Assembly: GCA_903873355.1 (NCBI GenBank)
Contig: CAIQOG010000336.1
Coordinates: 1 to 8,641, forward strand
Origin: an uncultured Bacteroidales bacterium
Lineage (GTDB): Bacteria > Bacteroidota > Bacteroidia > Bacteroidales > Paludibacteraceae
Length of the DNA: 8,641 bases
Direction: 5' to 3'
Part shown: one piece after another, positions 5,214 through 8,641 of the stretch
Numbering within the stretch: position 1 is the stretch's first letter
Layout: each line of letters opens with the position of its first letter
Notes under the pieces: generated by a model
Told to the model about the DNA's origin: nothing
What the model saw: only the letters and a program-made list of their open reading frames with translations
The model's database searches: none
Translations under genes and position numbers: made by a program

Positions 5214-5221
5214 CAAAGATA
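5214..5221 (-). promoter_or_regulatory. Putative -7 promoter box for lipoprotein B
   Basis: The minus strand reads TATCTTTG in the context GTATCTTTGCAGC, a full match to TAnnTTTG. The upstream DNA is very AT-rich. No TTTG at the expected -33 distance is evident. Confidence 0.55.
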
Positions 5222-5315
5222 CATTATTTTTTATTTCTATATTAATAAATAACAACTTTTTTTTATTATGCATTGAAAATATTTCTAAATATCAAGTTGT
5301 CAATATAATAGAATT

Positions 5316-7028
5316 TTATTTTGTAGCTGAATACAGGTATCTTTTAATACTTTTCTTAGGTGTTTTTTCAAATTCATGAGGGTAAAGTTGAATTTTCGAA
5401 ATGCTTTCATATGATGCGACCATTGAGTTTAATGTTTTCCTGTTCTCTTCCATCAATTCTTCCAATTGATTTTGATCCACATTTTCGTCAGCATCTACCG
5501 CTTCATAATCCGGGCATACCAAAGCAATAAGTTTTCCGTTACTTTCAATAACCAGACTTTCCATTACATATGGCATGTTATTCAACCTGGCTTCTATCTC
5601 TTCAGGGTAAATATTTTGTCCACTGGCACCCAGAATCATGGTTTTATTTCGTCCACGAATAAATATATTTCCTTCTTCATCAATTGTACCAAGATCACCG
5701 GTATGTAGCCAGCCATCTTTATCTATTATAAGTTTAGTTGCTTCAGGGTTTTTATAATATCCATCCATCAGATTTTCGCCTTTAACACATATTTCACCCA
5801 CACCAGTATTTGGTTCTACATCAATAGTTTTAGCCTTCATTACATCCAGAACTTTGCCGGCCGATTTGGGAATAAAATCTTTCCAGTCGGCATAACTGAT
5901 AAGAGGAGCACATTCTGTCATGCCATAACCAACAGTGTACGGAAATTTTATTTTTGCAAAAAACTCTTCCACTTCAGCGTTCAGTGGTGCTCCACCGATG
6001 ACAATTTGTGAAAATTCTCCACCGAAGGCGTCCATCAGTTTTTTGCGAATTTGAGCTAGTATAGGCTGATCGAGGAAAGGAATGCTCAAAACCCATCGCA
6101 TAGAAGGTTTTGCCAACAAAGGTTGAATTTGTTTTTTGTATATTTTCTCAACTATAAGCGGTACCAGAAAAACTACATTAGGTTTTATTTCCGAAAAAGC
6201 TGTGAGCAGAATTTTTGGAGAAGGAATTTTACCTATAAAATGTATATGGCAACCTGCAACAGTCGAAGTCAGAAACTCGAACGCACAGCCGTATGCATGA
6301 GCTAAAGGTAAAAATGAGATAATCTTGTATCGTGGTGCCACAATTCCGGTTTTCAACCCGAAGGTAATATTCCCGGCAATGGCGTTTCCGCTGGTCATAA
6401 CTCCTTTACTGAATCCCGTTGTGCCAGATGTGTAATTGATAGATACAAGCTCATTGTTTGGTTTGTCAATATAACGTACATGGTCGCGATGGAAACCATG
6501 TGAGTATTTGGCATGAAATAAACTATTTATATAATCGGGTTGTAAGTATTTCATTACCAGTTTTTCATGAACTACATTTTCTTCATTTTCCGGTTTCGGT
6601 TCTTTATTTAAAATGGTGATACAATTGAATCCGGTAAGTGAAAATACTGCTTTCACGGTTGTGAGTTTCTCTTCTTCAAGATTTTCCCAAATATTGTCGC
6701 CAGCAAAAAGTAGTGTAGACTCGGAATGATTTGTGATATGATGTACATCATTGGGGTTAAAATCCTGTAAAATTGGCACTACAACTGCACCATAAGTGAT
6801 TGTGGCAAGATAAGTAATAGCCCAGTTAGCATTATTTCTGCCAATAAGTGCCACTTTATCATTTGGTTTAAGTTTGCATTGCTCAAAAAGAATATGAAGA
6901 CGGGCGATGCGTTTTGAAACATCAGCATAGGTGACCGTTAAATCTTCGCCATAATTACTGTATGCTGGTAATTCCCAGTTATTTCTGAACGAATCTTCAA
7001 AAAGACGGATGAAATTTTCCTGTATCAT
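5316..7028 (-). CDS. AMP-forming long-chain fatty acid-CoA ligase (acyl-CoA synthetase)
   Basis: A 570-aa cytoplasmic or membrane-associated enzyme of the ANL superfamily. It activates a fatty acid with ATP to acyl-AMP and then transfers it to CoA. The motifs are complete and in order: the phosphate-binding loop YTSGTTGFSKG (199-209), FLPLAHAYG (239-247), the adenine-binding VGYGMTECAP (366-375), GWLHTGDLG (439-447) with the ribose-binding Asp, the hinge RGRNKTMI (458-465), and a C-terminal TPKKSIKR (556-563) with the likely catalytic Lys. Length and motif style fit the long-chain (FadD/FAA-like) group more than acetyl-CoA synthetase. Chain length cannot be read from sequence, and an acyl-ACP synthetase activity is an alternative. 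No beta-oxidation genes adjoin it, so a role in recycling or incorporating exogenous fatty acids is as likely as degradation. The gene looks monocistronic, with a good promoter upstream; I see no terminator hairpin in 5222-5315. Confidence 0.9.
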   Translation of the reverse strand: MIQENFIRLFEDSFRNNWELPAYSNYGEDLTVTYADVSKRIARLHILFEQCKLKPNDKVALIGRNNANWAITYLATITYGAVVVPILQDFNPNDVHHITNHSESTLLFAGDNIWENLEEEKLTTVKAVFSLTGFNCITILNKEPKPENEENVVHEKLVMKYLQPDYINSLFHAKYSHGFHRDHVRYIDKPNNELVSINYTSGTTGFSKGVMTSGNAIAGNITFGLKTGIVAPRYKIISFLPLAHAYGCAFEFLTSTVAGCHIHFIGKIPSPKILLTAFSEIKPNVVFLVPLIVEKIYKKQIQPLLAKPSMRWVLSIPFLDQPILAQIRKKLMDAFGGEFSQIVIGGAPLNAEVEEFFAKIKFPYTVGYGMTECAPLISYADWKDFIPKSAGKVLDVMKAKTIDVEPNTGVGEICVKGENLMDGYYKNPEATKLIIDKDGWLHTGDLGTIDEEGNIFIRGRNKTMILGASGQNIYPEEIEARLNNMPYVMESLVIESNGKLIALVCPDYEAVDADENVDQNQLEELMEENRKTLNSMVASYESISKIQLYPHEFEKTPKKSIKRYLYSATK

Positions 7029-7057
7029 TTTGTTGAGTATTTAATAAGTTGTGGCGG

Positions 7058-7087
7058 CAAAAATAATGAATAAATACACATTTCAAA
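7058..7087 (-). promoter_or_regulatory. Bacteroidota-type promoter of the acyl-CoA synthetase
   Basis: On the minus strand a -33 TTTG (7084-7087) is followed after 18 bases by TATTTTTG (7058-7065), matching TAnnTTTG. This is the best -33/-7 pair in the window. The -7 box ends 29 bases before the ATG. Confidence 0.6.
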
Positions 7088-7159
7088 CTTTTTTGTGCAG
7101 AATTTTTGCGTTATCATTTGAAAAATGAATTGACTACTGTTCATTTGGTGGTATTCAGG

Positions 7160-7190
7160 TTCGCTAACATTAAAAATAATCGTATCTTTG
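7160..7190 (+). promoter_or_regulatory. Putative pheT promoter
   Basis: TATCTTTG (7183-7190) matches TAnnTTTG exactly. TTCG at 7160-7163, a one-base variant of TTTG, lies 19 bases upstream. The box ends 29 bases before the pheT ATG. It diverges from the acyl-CoA synthetase promoter; the two -7 boxes are about 117 bases apart. Confidence 0.55.
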
Positions 7191-7219
7191 TGGCTTCAAA
7201 TAAAATACACTTAAATAGT

Positions 7220-8641
7220 ATGAATATCTCGTATAACTGGCTGAAAAACTACATTAATATTGATGTAACTCCTGATGATTTATCAAAAGCACTGACTTCA
7301 ATCGGTTTGGAAGTTGGTGGAGTAGAAGAAGTTCAAACTGTAAAAGGCGGCTTGGAAGGTTTGGTGATTGGCGAAGTTCTGACTTGTGCTGCACATGAAA
7401 ACTCCGATCACCTGCATGTGACGACAGTAAATGTCGGCGCAGAAGAACCGTTACAGGTTGTTTGTGGAGCACCTAATGTGGCAGCGGGTCAAAAGGTAGT
7501 AGTAGCAACCGTAGGTACAATCCTTTACTCGGGCGACGAAAGTTTTACTATCAAACGGTCAAAAATTCGTGGAGTAGAATCAATGGGAATGATTTGCGCG
7601 GAAGATGAAATAGGTCTTGGAATTAGTCATGATGGCATTATCGTGCTTCCTTCTGAAGCTGTTGTTGGAACTTTGGCCAAAGATTATTACGGAATAAAAA
7701 GCGATTACCTGCTGGAAGTAGATATTACCCCTAACCGTGTGGATGCAGCTTCGCACTATGGTGTTGCCCGCGATTTGGCTGCTTATTTTGCGTTGAAAAA
7801 TCCTGCAGTAAAGCTCACCAAACCTTCGGTTGATGCTTTTGCGGTTCAAAATACAAAACTCACTATTCCGGTGACCGTTGAAAATACAGATGCTTGTCCG
7901 CGCTACTCGGCGGTGACAATTTCAGGAGTAAAAGTGACCGAATCGCCTGAATGGCTGAAAAATGCATTGCTGATAATCGGACTTCGGCCAATTAATAATA
8001 TTGTGGATGTTACCAATTATGTGCTTCACGAACTTGGACAACCACTTCATGCATTTGATGCAGACAAGATAAAAGGTTGCGAAGTTCGTGTGAAAACAAT
8101 GGCAGAAGGAACTCTATTTACCACGTTAGAAGGAACTGAACGTAAACTAAATTCTGCAGATTTGATGATTTGCAATGCTGAAACACCGATGTGTATTGGT
8201 GGTGTGTTTGGCGGAATGGATTCAGGTGTTACAGAAACTACTCAAAATGTTTTTCTGGAAAGTGCATATTTTAATCCGGTTTCAATTCGTAAGACTGCTC
8301 GCCGTCATGGTTTGAACACCGATGCTTCTTTCCGTTTCGAGCGTGGTTGTGACCCAACCAATACGATTTACGTGCTGAAACGGTGTGCTTTGTTGATTCA
8401 GGAAGTAGCCGGAGGAACAATTTCGAGTGAAATCGTTGATGTTTATCCCGAAGAAGTAAAACCTTTCGAAGTCGAAGTTTCATTACGTAAAATCAACACC
8501 TTAATTGGGAAAGCCATAGGTAAAGAAAATATTGAAACCATTCTGAATGCACTCGAAATGAAGATTGTAAGTCAGAATGAAGAAGGCTACGTGCTTCATG
8601 TTCCGGCATACCGCGTTGATGTTCAGCGCGATGTGGATGTG
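7220..8641 (+). CDS. pheT: Phenylalanyl-tRNA synthetase beta subunit, 5' part (cut by window edge)
   Basis: 474 codons are present and the frame is still open at the right edge. Full PheT of this phylum is about 800-820 aa, so a little over half is seen. The N-terminus MNISYNWLKNYI is typical. An EMAP/OB-fold tRNA-binding domain covers about residues 40-150 (GLVIGEVLTCAAHENSDHL, VVCGAPNVAAGQ). EVDITPNRVD leads to the B3/4 region, about 210-395, where the editing site lies in characterised enzymes. It includes VDVTNYVLHELGQPLHAFD, CIGGVFGG and DASFRFERG. The B5 domain begins near 405. The catalytic-like and anticodon-binding C-terminal parts lie outside the window. PheT pairs with PheS as an (alpha-beta)2 enzyme; pheS is not immediately upstream, where a divergent gene sits. 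The ATG at 7220 is supported by the promoter and by the family start. Confidence 0.95.
   Translation, partial: MNISYNWLKNYINIDVTPDDLSKALTSIGLEVGGVEEVQTVKGGLEGLVIGEVLTCAAHENSDHLHVTTVNVGAEEPLQVVCGAPNVAAGQKVVVATVGTILYSGDESFTIKRSKIRGVESMGMICAEDEIGLGISHDGIIVLPSEAVVGTLAKDYYGIKSDYLLEVDITPNRVDAASHYGVARDLAAYFALKNPAVKLTKPSVDAFAVQNTKLTIPVTVENTDACPRYSAVTISGVKVTESPEWLKNALLIIGLRPINNIVDVTNYVLHELGQPLHAFDADKIKGCEVRVKTMAEGTLFTTLEGTERKLNSADLMICNAETPMCIGGVFGGMDSGVTETTQNVFLESAYFNPVSIRKTARRHGLNTDASFRFERGCDPTNTIYVLKRCALLIQEVAGGTISSEIVDVYPEEVKPFEVEVSLRKINTLIGKAIGKENIETILNALEMKIVSQNEEGYVLHVPAYRVDVQRDVDV

Noticed and set aside
4988..5245. Plus-strand open frame of 85 codons opposite lipoprotein B
   Set aside because: It mirrors the repetitive lipoprotein codons and crosses their promoter and leader. 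It has no recognisable domain, and the opposite strand carries a clear signal peptide and terminator.
5466..6305. Two plus-strand open frames opposite the acyl-CoA synthetase
   Set aside because: Both lie antisense to conserved catalytic segments, with no promoter or domain.
7254..8483. Several minus-strand open frames (70-89 codons) within pheT
   Set aside because: All are antisense to an uninterrupted PheT reading frame with conserved motifs, and their residue composition is shadow-like.

Overview
The window looks like chromosomal DNA of a member of the Bacteroidota, probably order Bacteroidales. The base composition is AT-rich. No Shine-Dalgarno sequence is obvious upstream of the genes; AT-rich leaders are found instead. 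Several genes are preceded by the Bacteroidota -7 promoter box TAnnTTTG. The protein set (long-form HisG, CoaX followed by an outer-membrane barrel protein and a lipoprotein-type LptC) also fits that phylum. The species cannot be named from the sequence alone.

Layout. Bases 1-100 hold the last 32 codons of a plus-strand gene ending in a beta-clamp-binding-like QLSLF tail, possibly a Y-family DNA polymerase. A solitary beta-class DNA methyltransferase follows (204-920, +). It converges, with a single base between the stop codons, on a minus-strand cluster read in the order hisG (4450-3599), coaX (start at 3536 or 3545, end 2808), an uncharacterised outer-membrane beta-barrel protein (2821-1571) and lptC (1545-922). 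Spacings are tight (53 nt, 14-nt overlap, 25 nt), so these four are probably one transcript. It would mix histidine biosynthesis, the first step of CoA synthesis and outer-membrane/LPS export.

Upstream of hisG lie two tandem paralogous genes for tiny lipoproteins of 51 and 53 aa (4592-4747 and 4999-5160, both minus). Each has its own -7 box, a near-identical leader and its own intrinsic terminator. Next is an AMP-forming long-chain acyl-CoA synthetase (5316-7028, -), separated by a divergent promoter region from the 5' part of pheT (7220 to the right edge, +).

Most of the window is housekeeping: fatty-acid activation, CoA and histidine biosynthesis, tRNA charging and LPS transport. The least explained parts are the duplicated mini-lipoprotein units with conserved leaders, the barrel protein between coaX and lptC, and two intergenic clusters of the octamer AATCAACC. 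I see no mobile element, CRISPR array, tRNA or rRNA, and no gene-free stretch longer than about 300 bases.
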